Both the position numbers and the translations under genes were made by a program. From Miscanthus floridulus (lineage: Eukaryota; Streptophyta; Magnoliopsida; Poales; Poaceae): DNA of 64,000 bases. The notes under the pieces were generated by a model. That model saw only the letters and a program-made list of their open reading frames with translations. It made no database searches and had not been told where the DNA came from. Below, piece after piece: positions 11,269-20,769 of the stretch. How positions within the stretch are numbered: position 1 is the first letter of the stretch; the number at the start of each line of letters is the position of its first letter. Location: assembly GCF_019320115.1 (NCBI RefSeq), contig NC_089594.1, positions 22,668,409-22,732,408 on the forward strand. Direction: 5' to 3'.

Positions 11269-12090
11269 ACGGATGTAGCCAAAGAAAGCATCACGAAATG
11301 AGTCCATAGTCACAAAGCTTGATTCCGAAGTGGATCCATCAGAGGCATGTTGAGACACAGCATATTTGTTGTACCTTTCCGGGATAGTCGGCACATAGTT
11401 CGAATCTCGATCAAACTTAGCAAAGTCCACATCCCCACTAGCATGCTCATGTATGAAATTGTGGAGAACCATGGTAGCAGCTACAACCTTCTTTTGTGTG
11501 AGCATGGAATAGGAAGGCATCTTATAAAGAATTTGCCACTTCATCTTTAACACTCCAAATGAACGTTCAATAACATTACGAATAGGCGAACGTGCTTGTA
11601 GTGCGGTGGCAACGTCTCCGGTTGTGGAGCGTGCCCACCCAGGTTCGATTCCTAGTTGGGACGAACGGGTGTCGCATGGGGTATTTCCCCATATTTGTTT
11701 CGTGCAGGTCCTGGACACTGCGTGGCGCTACAATGGGACTACGACATGCCCGTCGTCTACGAGGCTCGTGTGGCTTCGGTGATCTCCAGAATGACGTTTG
11801 AGGTGTATACGTTGTAGCTTCTAGGGGTGTGCTTGTATGTGGTAGTGTGAGTGTGTTGTGTAGAGTACAGATACTACAACTTATACACTAGGAGTCCAGG
11901 CTAAAAAAAATAACATTACGAATAGATGAATGAATCCGGTTGAACTTCTCTTTTGAAGTATATGGTTCCATACCTCGATGCCACTCAGGTAAATGATACA
12001 TTGATACCTTTCACCTTTGTTTGGAGCTAGGTAACCTGGACGATTAGGATAGCCTGAGTCCACAACACAGTACTTGCCTGCACATATGAA
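11194..12090 (-). pseudogene. PIF/Harbinger DDE transposase, C-terminal half, split by a SINE
   Basis: On the minus strand an exon starts after a T-rich acceptor ending in GTGCAG (about 12078) and encodes KYCVVDSGYPNRPGYLAPNKG. This is a typical HARBI1/DDE_Tnp_4 segment with a catalytic-type Asp. A one-base frameshift follows near 12000, then the SINE at 11910-11586. The frame resumes with IRNVIERSFGVLKMKWQIL and MVLHNFIHEH, the conserved C-terminal region. The N-terminal part of the catalytic domain is not recognisable. The gene is not functional as read. Confidence 0.82.
11586..11910 (+). mobile_element. tRNA-derived SINE inserted in the Harbinger transposase
   Basis: The head contains an A-box-like TAGTGCGGTGGC and a perfect B box GGTTCGATTCC; the tail ends in a short A run (CTAAAAAAAA). 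It is flanked by AATAACATTACGAATAG at 11569-11585 and again up to 11925. The element is about 325 bp, longer than the Au-like SINE at 9051, and belongs to a different family. The insertion interrupts the transposase codons just before the conserved ERSFG motif. Confidence 0.85.
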
Positions 12091-12129
12091 AAAAATAGCA
12101 TAAGAATTTGAGGTACAGTACACTAGAAT

Positions 12130-12376
12130 TTGAGGTACAGCACACTACAATTTGCTGCTCTCTTGCCACTGCCAGGGGAAGGTGTAACCTCATCTACCTC
12201 CTCACCTTATGTCGCACCTTGTGCTTCACCTTCTTCATCTTGGGCTGGTTCTTGTGTCACACTATCAAGTGTAGGTGCTGCAGCCATTGCAGCATTGGCG
12301 GCACAAGGGGACCAATGGTCAGCACCAACATTAACGATGCCTTGAAAACAAGTCCGTTAACTCATCTTCATTTTGA
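12130..12376 (-). pseudogene. C-terminal part of Harbinger SANT/Myb-like ORF1, degenerate
   Basis: On the minus strand this continues the SANT-type ORF from 16391, split by the hAT insertion. It encodes an acidic segment (QNEDELTDLF) and, after a frame change near 12350, an alanine-rich stretch. In-frame stops show it is no longer coding. Its role in Harbinger elements would have been to help the transposase bind DNA and enter the nucleus (family knowledge). Confidence 0.55.
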
Positions 12377-12386
12377 AGGGGATGCT
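12377..12386. repeat. Direct repeat AGGGGATGCT, left copy, flanking the hAT element
   Basis: The same ten bases occur at 16381-16390 directly after the hAT end. hAT elements usually make 8-bp duplications; the two extra matching bases may be chance. Confidence 0.75.
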
Positions 12387-12397
12387 ATAGATGGCCA

Positions 12398-12580
12398 TCG
12401 GGCCGTGCCGTGCCGGCGTGGCGTCGTGCCTGCACGGGCCACCGTGCCGGCCGTGCCGTGCCGCTGCCGTGCTCGTGCCGCGCCTCTGGCCCAAGGCACG
12501 GCCCACGGGCCGTTTTTCCGTGCCGTGCCGCCCGGTGAGCACGGCCAATTTCACCAGGCCGTGCCGGCCCATGGCCCGGC
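12398..12580. repeat. Left subterminal GGGCCGTGCCG motif array of the hAT
   Basis: Many overlapping copies of GCCGTGCCG and CACGGGCC are clustered next to the left end. The matching cluster at 16160-16360 lies at the right end. Subterminal arrays of a short word are the known transposase-binding design of hAT elements. Confidence 0.65.
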
Positions 12581-13099
12581 TGCCAAAAAACCTCTCTTTT
12601 TTTCATCAAATTTTCTAAGTGTTTCACTTTCACAGTTCATAGATTCCATTTCACAGACAATAAGACATAAGAGAGATATTATCATAATATCAAAATGAGC
12701 TGTTTGTGCAATGCTGCCTCATTAAAAACCTTTCTAGGTAAAACTCACCCTTGTGAGAAACCCTAGAAAGGAAAAAAGAGTACAGCCAGCTCTAAATTGT
12801 CAAAGTCTTAGTTCTATCCTATTACAATAGCCAACATCAGTGGCAAAGTCACAGTGAGACTTAGTGAGTTCACATGATCACATCACAGCAGCAAGAAGTT
12901 CTATTTCTATCCTATTACAAAAGTTCATGTTCATCCATCAATCATCCTTGATCCTTGACTCACTCACTACCTCAACTATGTCACAAACTCACAGTCCAAA
13001 AGTACCTGCAAAATGTCAATGTTAGATTGTTACTTTGTTAGACATAATGAACTTCAAATCTTGAATGTAAAGAAGTTTCAGTTTAGTGACTACCTCTCC

Positions 13100-15377
13100 T
13101 CTTCTCTTCTTCTTCTATCCACCACCAACAGCAGTATCGCCGCTGCCGGTGCCGGTGCCGCTGCCTTCACCTTGTTCATCGAGGAAGAGGTTGTTGAATG
13201 CCTCCTCCAGTTCTAGGTCCTCAGGTGTATGCTGTTCCCTTCTTGCACCTTGTTCCTAGTCCTTGATGCAGGTGAGCATCTCAACATGCTCAGGCAACAA
13301 GCGCCGCCACCGATCTTCGAGTATCCTGGATGTATAGCTGAAACAAGACTTCGAAGAGACAGTAGACACAGGGATAGACATAATATCTCGAGCCATAATC
13401 GACAGGATTGGATAGGTTAGCTTATGGTCACGCCACCAGAGGAGTATGTCAAAGGATTCCTCATAACATGTGACAGGGTCACTGTCCAAGTAAGCTTTGA
13501 GCTCACTAACAGCAGATGGAGTAGATGAAGATGAGGGGGAAGAGACAGGGGATTCACCAGGACCTCCAAAGATCCTTCCCCATGCCTGTTTTGTCTTACC
13601 AGTATGAGCTGAAGGGACTGAAACCCTTTGACTCCTCACTGCACCAAATTTCTGTTCATACTTGGCAAACAATTTATACAATTCATCTTTGACATCAGCA
13701 TAGTACACACTATAAGTGCATCCAGTTGCGTTAGCAAGCAATTCAATCACATTAAAGAACCCTTTCATCTTAGCTCTAGGATCAAGAATGAATGCATATG
13801 AATAAATGAGTGGAATTTTCTCCCAATATTTAAGGAATTTAAGCTTCATAGGAGTAGCAATCATTCTAAAATTAGCATCTCTTTCAGCATTTTGCAAGTG
13901 TTCAGCCATGTCGAGCATATGGTGCAAAACAAGTGGAGCTGTGAGATAATACACACCAGACAGAACAACAGTGGAATTATAGAAGAGTTCCAAGAATATC
14001 ATTATTTGTTCAGCAACATACCAATGTTGTGCAGTCAACAAAGTAGAACCATAATTTGATGTAATGAACACATGAAAGACTTCCTTATATGGCAGCAAAT
14101 GTTTGAGCATCAAATAAGTAGAATTCCATCTAACATCCATATCCAAGCCAAACTTTCTAGGTCTAAGACCCTGAGCTGTGCAGTAGTTCTTAAACAATAC
14201 AATTCTTTGATTAGAGAAATTTAAAAAAACTTATTGTAGTTCTGAAATCTTCAGTATAAGGTTTCAACCTCTTCATGCCAGATTTAACAATCAAATTTAT
14301 TATATGGCATGCACAGCGTTGATGCACAAGCAAATACTGCACCTTGTTAGGATCATCTCTTGTAGGTGCAGGATAAGAACCTAAATAACCAAAGAACATA
14401 GGTTGCAAAATCTCAAAAGCCCTAGAATTAGCAGAAGCATTGTCTAGAGACACAGAAAAAACCTTGTCAATCAAACAAAACTCCTCAACCACACTAGCAA
14501 TCCTATCAGCAATGTTTTCACCAGAATAAGAAACATCAATCAGCCTTAAACCAACAACTTTTTTCTGTAATTCCCAATCTGCACTAACATAATGAGCAAC
14601 AACAGAAATATAATCCTCTTTAGCATTACCAGACCATGTATCAGATGTTAAAGAAACAGAAGATGCAGCAGGCAACAAAGATTTCATAAGCATAGCATGT
14701 TGTTCATCAAACAGTTTAGACATATCTCTAGTGGTGGTCTGCCTAGAAACCTTTTGAAACAGAGGATTGTGAGCACACTTAATGTAATCCTCCCAAGCCT
14801 GGGTCTCACCAATCCCTAAAGGAAGGTCTAGCCTAGCAATCAAACGGCACAACTCCGTGCGAGCAAGCATAGGATCATACACCCAATTTTTCAAACCATC
14901 AGGATTCATAGCAAGTTTAGACTAGACCATACTAGCATGCTTACATTTTTTCATACAGGAAAACATGTGCCGTCTCAAATGCCCAGTGCCAGCAGCAGAC
15001 CTAGCACTGTAACGCGCACCATAGTGTTTATAGATGGCCCTCACTCAAATTTTATTCTCCTTAATCTCATGGAAGTAATCCCAAACATCAGAAACTTTCT
15101 TACCAGAGGTGGAAGAGGTTCCATGAGTGTCAGTGGAGACCTCAACTCCACCATCACCGTCGTCGCCATCGAGATCGATGGGCTGGTTGCCGTCACCGTC
15201 ACCGAGATCGATGCCGAACAGACCAGCTGCGTCATCACGCAAGTCGTCGTCGTTCTCGATTTCTAGCTCCTCGTCTAGGTGCGGCGCTAGGTCCTCGCCG
15301 TTGACAAAGGGGGGATGCTGATCCGCCCCCGCGTTGCGAGCCCAGCACCAGCACCAGCCTGAGCCCGACCCCGACAT
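13100..15377 (-). pseudogene. hAT transposase with BED finger (disabled)
   Basis: Read on the minus strand, 15377-15045 gives an acidic N-terminus leading into a BED-finger start (DVWDYF). A stop follows, then the finger's second half (GTGHLRRH) in the same frame. 14909-14211 encodes the catalytic core (SLTSDTWSG, FSVSLDNASAN, HQRCACHIINLIV). After a frameshift near 14215, 14197-13256 encodes the helical insert and dimerisation domain (WWRDHKLTYPILSIMARDI). Defects visible: the BED CxxC is YKHY, the Glu of the SES-type motif (third catalytic acid) is Lys (AAG at 13351-13349), a TAG interrupts the C-terminus at 13256, plus the frameshift and early stop. The acidic/Gly tail continues in frame past 13256 to about 13110. 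Confidence 0.85.
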
Positions 15378-15750
15378 CCAGCTCCAGCACCGCCCCTCGA
15401 CGGGTGCTTCGGCGGCCTAGCCATGTCCACTCTAGAGGAGGACGCGGCGTTAGGCACGAACCTACAACTCAAAAAGACAAAGACAGAGTGAGTAGAGAGA
15501 ACAAGAACTGACGAGCAGATCCAAAGAAAGAGTAGGGTTAGGGTTAGGGAAGAACAAGACGAACCTGCGCTCCGGAGCCCGGTGCCGGAGATGAAGAAGC
15601 TAGAGCCAAAGGTGGGGAGGAGGAGACAACGATTAGAATCGACGGCGAGGTGGGCGAGGTAGGGTAGGGAAGAAGAACACGAACTCACATGGCTCACGGT
15701 TCACCGAGAGCGAGAGGAGATGGAAAGGAGGGAGGAGACAGGGACAGCCG

Positions 15751-16050
15751 GACGGGGTTAGCGAGGTAGAGTGGAGGAGCGTCGGCGAGGTCACCGGAGC
15801 CGAGGACGGGGCCGATGGCGGTGGCGGCGGTGGATCGAGATCTAGAGCAGAGCGAGAGCGAGGTGGAGCGAGCGAGAGAGAGACAGCTGCGCGGCGGCGA
15901 ATGACGGGGTTAGCGAGGTGGAGTGGAGGAGCGCCGGCGAGGCCGGCGAGGTCACCGGAGCCGAGGACGGGGCCGATGGCGGTGGCGGCGGTGGATCGAG
16001 ATCTAGAGTAGAGCGAGAGCGAGCGAGCGAGCGAGAGAGAATGAGGATTA
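15751..16050. repeat. About 152-bp tandem duplication upstream of the hAT transposase
   Basis: GACGGGGTTAGCGAGGT starts copies at 15751 and 15903. Both contain GGCGAGGTCACCGGAGCC, GATGGCGGTGGCGGCGG and GATCGAGATCTAGAG, ending in GAGCGAGCGAGAG microsatellite. The region lies between the right subterminal array and the coding region, where the promoter or leader would be. Confidence 0.75.
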
Positions 16051-16159
16051 GGGTTAGGGATGGGGGAGGCTGGGAGGGAATGAGGGATTGGGGGCAGCCG
16101 GGCAGGGCTCCTGGCCTCCTGTGCTGCGCTTATATTTGTCGTTGCCGGCCCTCGTGGGC

Positions 16160-16360
16160 TACTGGGCCAAATGGGGCACCGGGCCGTCACCGTGCCGGCC
16201 TGCACCACCGTGCCGTGCCCGGGCCGTGCCACGAGCCAGGGTGGCGTCCCAGACACGGCCTGGTCCATCGGGCCGTGCCGGCACGGGCCTGCTGGCCACC
16301 GAGCCGTGCCATGCCCGTGCCGGGCCAAAAGGCTAGGCCACGGGCCGTGCCGACGGGCCT
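16160..16360. repeat. Right subterminal GGGCCGTGCC motif array of the hAT
   Basis: At least eight GGGCCGTGCC or CACGGGCC words occur in about 200 bp, mirroring the left array. Confidence 0.65.
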
Positions 16361-16390
16361 CGGGCTGCATGGCTTTCTATAGGGGATGCT

Positions 16391-16760
16391 TCTTAAACTT
16401 CCCGTAGCCTGGAATGTCCTGAAAATATGCAAGATAGCAACACATATTAGTACAAATAATAACACAACTAATTAATAAATAGGTAACATTCGTACATATA
16501 ACACTTACAGCTCTAGCTTTCTTCCACCATTCATCGTCCATATCAATAGTGCCATTATTCCAACCCATTCCTGTTTGCCTCATCTTTAGCTTTTTCCATG
16601 CCTTGAAATCTTCCTTCAATTTATCCCACTTGTTCTTGATTTGCCCCTTAGTTAATTCAATACCCGTCCTATCTTTGAATCCTTTTTCAACTGCAGCATA
16701 ACTAACTGAATTCAAGAATGTATTTGGCCTATTTCCTTTCTCAACTTGTTCGGCCATCAA
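16391..16760 (-). pseudogene. Harbinger ORF1: SANT/Myb-like DNA-binding protein, N-terminal part
   Basis: The minus-strand frame from 16760 encodes NSVSYAAVEKGFKDRTGIE, then GQIKNKWDKLKEDFKAWKKL and DDEWWKKA. This is the trihelix/Myb_DNA-bind_3 pattern of plant Harbinger ORF1 proteins. A probable intron follows (AVSVICTNVTY... is intron-like) before a second exon DIPGYGKFKKHP, which runs into the hAT insertion at 16390. The protein would bind the element ends together with the transposase. The insertion removes its C-terminus. Confidence 0.75.
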
Positions 16761-17234
16761 ACCACATAGGATCCGAGTGTTCTCTATGTTCCAATCAATT
16801 TATGGCATCTGTACCAACTCAACACAAGCATTCAGAACATGCACAGTTCGCTAACATGAGATACAGAGCAACTAATTCACTACCAAAATTTCAGTAGTAT
16901 AGGGCAACTACAGAGCATCTATACCAAATCACCAAATCACTGCATTCTTCACAAATCACAGCATACAAATGGGGATGGAATACCTTGCACGGTTGGGGGA
17001 GCTTGCCGGGTCTTCACTGCAGGTTGGGGGAGCTTGCCGCGGTTCATAGCGCCGGAGCAAGTCGTCGCGACGACGGCCGTCGATGCGTAGGACGCCCGCC
17101 GTCGATGAGGAAGACGCCCTTCTTCTCGTCTAGGGTTAGGGTTGGGGGAGTGGAGGCATAGGGGAAGGAGGATAGGCCGGCAGAGGAAGGGAGGCGTGGG
17201 GGCGGCGACGACTGGCGTCGGGGAGAGTAGCCTC

Positions 17235-17249
17235 GGGGGGGGGGGGGGG
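17235..17249 (+). repeat. G15 homopolymer
   Basis: A run of about fifteen G lies in the GC-rich right arm of the Harbinger element; run length may be uncertain. A short (AAAG)n microsatellite follows at about 17290. Confidence 0.8.
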
Positions 17250-17549
17250 CGGGGTTGGCGGCCTCACAGGATAATGGATGGGGGGCGGATAGAAAGAAAG
17301 AAAGAAAAACGGTTCGCTGGAGTGTGTAATCGATGGCAAAGGTGGGTAATTTCCTTCGAACTCCATGTCCAGGTCTATTTCAGAGAGTTCTAGAGCTGGG
17401 GAAGAGGTGCTCCAAGAAAATGAACTAGAGCTCTAATAACTCCATGAAATTCTGCTGCTCCAACTTTTTTTTGGAGTTGGAGTGTTTGGCTAGCTCTAGC
17501 TAGCTCTAGCCTGGAGTTCGGCTCTAGAGCCATGCCAAACAACCTCTTA

Positions 17550-17783
17550 GGGGCGGTGAAGATGTTGGCAGCAATGGGGATCGTTTGTTGCTCCCTCGGG
17601 TCTGGTGCCTCAGCCTCACCGCAGGTGTGTGAGTTTGCAGCGGATAACTTTGGGAGGCTATCAGGCTAACATATAATGTGGCAAAGGAGATGAGATATTT
17701 ATAGCCGTTGCTATCTCGCTTTAGTTTTTATTTATTCTCTATAATACTAGATATGTTGTGTGGCATTTGTCCGACCTTACTTT
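17550..17783. other. Intergenic sequence, no gene seen
   Basis: This is the right flank of the Harbinger insertion, continuous with 10740-10884 before insertion. I recognise no coding motif or RNA gene. Confidence 0.4.
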
Positions 17784-18090
17784 GGCCCTGTTTGGATCCA
17801 AGGAACTAAAGATTAGTCATTTTCTTTTAGACATCTTTTAGCCTTTAGGGATCCAAACATGAGGGCTAAAAAGGAGAGGCTAATCTTTAGTCCTCCATTA
17901 GCCCATTAACCCTTGCAAGGTAGGTTAAAGGGGGCTCAAAGTGCTAACACGTGACTTTACTCTCTGCTCTCTCTTTCACTTTTTAGTCACATATCCAAAC
18001 AGCCCAAAAGGCTAAACTTTAGCCCATTCATTGCAAAGGCTAATCTTTAGTTCTGGGCTAAACTTTAGCCAAGGGAATCCAAACATGGTC
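17784..18090. mobile_element. MITE with GGCCCTGTTTGGATCC termini
   Basis: GGCCCTGTTTGGATCC at the left and GGAATCCAAACATGGTC at the right are imperfect inverted repeats. The interior contains several further complementary words (CTAAAGATTAG, GGCTAATCTTTAG, GGCTAAACTTTAGCC), so the transcript could fold into a long hairpin. I cannot define the target duplication. Confidence 0.7.
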
Positions 18091-19057
18091 ATTCTCGTCT
18101 AAGTGCCTATGCAATAATAGGGGGTTAGGTTGCTACCCATCGCCTTTATTGTCTTAAGAGCAATTACAGTTAGGACCTAGTATGACTTTTGACTTCAATG
18201 CTAGAAGAGATGAATGAGAACTCATGGTCATGGGTTGTGTTTGCGAATTGTACAGCGGAAACTTGAGTGGTTGTTTGTTAGCAGCTAGGCCAAAACGGAA
18301 AAGATGCACGTTAATTTACCTTTTTTTTAACGTAGAGGCCATTTCTCCTTTGTTCTTGGATCTAAAATTGAAAATGAACTTCAAAATTAGTAATTCGATA
18401 TGTCTGATTCTTAAGGCCGTCCAAAAATACCCGTCTTCAATTAGGCTAGACCAATGTACCATCATAGTTATTTTTTTTATTGTGCGACGGTACTTTGATT
18501 TGGATTATGTTGATTAAATGGGGAAGCAAAAGATTTGACATTTTCTTTTGCCATCTAATGGAATCTATGTGTGTTTCAATATATATACACACCTACTAAA
18601 TGCCATATATAAACTTAAACCACTAAATTCCAAGGTAATAAAGAAGTGTTCTATGAGGTCTTCTTATGTTGATTACATTACCTACCCAAATTACTAGGTC
18701 AATGAAAATGTGACCAACCAAAGGAGAACAAGTCGGTTTTTCATTAAGAGAAAAATATATACACAACTTTGAGTTGAAGAGAATTCAAATCTAAGTGGTG
18801 TTAGAGCGTGATCACATCTTTCACCCAACCGGTTAACTTAGACTCTTCCATTATTAAAGCAATGCAAAAGGATTTGATCAATTTTTTTATGTGCCACAAA
18901 ACACCTTTTATTTTAGAAATCTGAAATCATAGCATGGATTTTTTTTTATAATACGCCTTTTCAACTAACGACTTGTCTTGATGCAACCTTATTGATTTCG
19001 ATACTATAAATGTATATATAACACAATGTAATTTTCTTTTTGATTGGTATATATATA
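18091..19057. other. AT-rich intergenic sequence, no gene seen
   Basis: No reading frame here shows protein-family motifs; the longest (97 codons at 18224) is AT-rich with no conserved look. No repeat boundary or RNA gene is recognised. Confidence 0.4.
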
Positions 19058-19207
19058 GGCCCCGTTCGCTTGTCTGAAAAAAGAAGCCAAAACACTGTAG
19101 CGGTTGGTTGTGTGAGAGAGAAACACTGTAACGGCTGGTTGATGAATAGTGCCGCTGTGAGGAGAAACCAGCCGGCTGGTTTCCAGACCAGCCAGGCGAA
19201 CGGCACC
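19058..19207. mobile_element. Short MITE with GGCCCCGTTCGCTTG termini
   Basis: GGCCCCGTTCGCTTGTCTG at the left faces CAGCCAGGCGAACGGCACC at the right. Inside are AACACTGTA and GGCTGGTT words typical of a very common grass MITE. It is about 150 bp. Confidence 0.75.
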
Positions 19208-19270
19208 ATAATCTATGCCAAATGCGGACAATAACGTCCAACGATCAATTCAATGCCTCAATTGGAGGTA

Positions 19271-19476
19271 CTGTTTGGACCCAGGAGCTAATAATAATAG
19301 TTAGTTGCTAACAATTAGTTCCTTGTATTCAAATAGGTCTAAATAATAATTTAGTTAATTGTTAGTTGAACACCCAGTAACAACTATTTTATTAATTAGT
19401 TGGATCAAACTAGCTAATAATAGCTAATATTAGTTATGAATTATTAGATAGATAATTATTAGCAGCATCCAAACAG
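19271..19476. mobile_element. MITE with CTGTTTGGACCC termini
   Basis: CTGTTTGGACCC at the left and GCATCCAAACAG at the right are inverted repeats around an AT-rich core rich in CTAATAATAG words. It is about 206 bp, non-coding. Confidence 0.65.
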
Positions 19477-19544
19477 GCTATAGTCTCGGTAGGCTGCCAC
19501 ACAGCAGTCGAAAATACGTACATCTCACAAATAAGGGAAGTACT

Positions 19545-20060
19545 AGCGTCCGGACGTCTGGACAGACGCCCGCGGCTGTTGCACGCCTGCGCTAGGTGGG
19601 GATCACACGCGTCGCTTCCCACGTCAGCAGCTGTGCAACACTCCATCCCTCCGCTTCCCACACGCATGCATGGCGCAACAGGCGGAGTCACATTGCAATA
19701 TGCACAACACCCGATCTACTTTTAAAATATCCAGATAAAAACTTTTGCAACATGCGTTTGAAGAAAGATGAAACACTTAAACATGCGCCCGAAACACTTG
19801 CGAAAACACATAAAAACACTTGAAAAGCCATTGCAAAACACACTTGCAAACATATGTGTGAAACATTCGCAACGTCCAAACAAAAAAACACTTTGCATCA
19901 TATGTCTGAAAAAGCAGATGAAACATTTGAAACAGACGTTTGCAACATACATGTATAACCATTGCAACATGTGCAATATCCTGATCTACTTTTGTAACAT
20001 CTATACGAAACACTTGCAACGTACCTCATAAAACATCTGCAATAATTGAAACATATGTTT
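19545..20060. repeat. Repeat family with GAAACACTTGCAACA tandem-like words, probably a transposon end
   Basis: The left edge reads TAGCGTCCGGACGTC. From 19690 the sequence is a degenerate series of AAACACTTGCAACAT, GCAACATGCGTTTGAA and GATGAAACATTTG words about 20-25 bp long. The same words fill 30640-30775. I think this is a non-autonomous DNA transposon family of grasses, but I cannot assign the superfamily. The many short reading frames here are by-products of the repeats. Confidence 0.55.
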
Positions 20061-20639
20061 GCAATATAGAGGAAGAGAACGAGCTCGGTCAATTCCGGCG
20101 TCAGGGTGGGAGCCAGCATCGTGCGAGCACCACCAGCACCGGCTGCGCTCGTGGGTGCCCCTTGGCTTGGCTAGAGACGACATGAGATGCTCCGGCACCT
20201 ACACTCAGCTGCCATTGGCAGGGGCAGGGGCGGCGACGCATCCCGACAGCTGCTAGGTTAGGGAAGAGGCTGAGGAGGCACTGCACGAACTGAGGGAGGA
20301 GACGGCATGGTCGGCTTGGGTGGAGAAAGGAAGCAATGGTGGCGGTGCGGGGCTCTACTGCTGCCAACGGACACGAGAGTGACCTAGAGATGGGATGGGC
20401 GAGACAGAGCAGAGATAGAGAGACAAGCGAGGCAAAGTGGAAGCCGCGACCGAACCGACGCGACCCGCATCCGAGTATTTCCACGCAAATAAAGAGCCAC
20501 GCAGTTGGGCGGGAGATTCAAATTGAAGTTCTATTTGAGTTTGAGACACTCTCGAGTGTCTTTCTCAAAAAAAAAGAAAAAGAAAAAAGAAACAAAAAAA
20601 AAGATGAAGTTCTAATTGGCATCGCGTTAGACCAGAAAG
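20061..20639. other. Sequence between the repeat and the cpSRP54 promoter, no gene seen
   Basis: GC-rich, possibly the remainder of the 19545 repeat. It ends in an A-rich low-complexity tract (20568-20605). No supported gene. Confidence 0.35.
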
Positions 20640-20769
20640 CATTACGAGCCCACAAAGCCCGACAGGCCCAACTGAAGGGGAATCAGTTTCCAACTGCTCT
20701 TATCCGCCTCGTCGCTTCCCTCTCCTCCGCAGAACACACTCCCGTCTCGTCTCCTGCCCAACCCCCACA
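20640..20769 (+). promoter_or_regulatory. Proximal promoter and 5' UTR of the cpSRP54 gene
   Basis: GCCCA-type elements lie at 20648-20652 and 20665-20670 (GGCCCA), the site II/TCP-type motif common in plant housekeeping and organelle-biogenesis promoters. A CT-rich leader leads to the ATG at 20770. No TATA box is obvious. Confidence 0.4.

Larger units (their letters stand above)
12387..16380 (-). mobile_element. hAT transposon inserted in the Harbinger element
   Basis: Ends are ATAGATGGCCAT and, inverted, ATAGAAAGCCAT, within the direct repeat AGGGGATGCT. Both subterminal zones are packed with GGGCCGTGCCG-type words (12398-12580 and 16160-16360). Inside on the minus strand is a BED-finger plus hAT transposase coding region with a C-terminal dimerisation domain. 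The element is about 4.0 kb, a normal size for an autonomous hAT, but its transposase is disabled. Confidence 0.85.
10888..17546 (-). mobile_element. PIF/Harbinger transposon with nested SINE and hAT insertions
   Basis: Ends are GAGCCTGTTTAGCATGACTCT and, inverted at 17546, GAGGTTGTTTGGCATGGCTCT. TTA flanks both sides (10885-10887 and 17547-17549). Inside, on the minus strand, are the two standard Harbinger genes: a SANT/Myb-like protein and a DDE (Tnp4/HARBI1-type) transposase. Subtracting the hAT (12387-16380) and SINE (11586-11910) with their duplications leaves about 2.3 kb, short for an autonomous element, so it is probably also internally deleted. Both genes are broken. Confidence 0.88.

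Noticed and set aside
15633..16465. Frames up to 245 codons on both strands at the right end of the hAT
   Set aside because: They run across the subterminal GGGCCGTGCC array and the 152-bp tandem repeat; repeat structure, not coding.
19688..20031. Overlapping short frames rich in Cys, Phe and His on both strands
   Set aside because: They arise from the AAACACTTGCAACA-type repeats and have no family resemblance.
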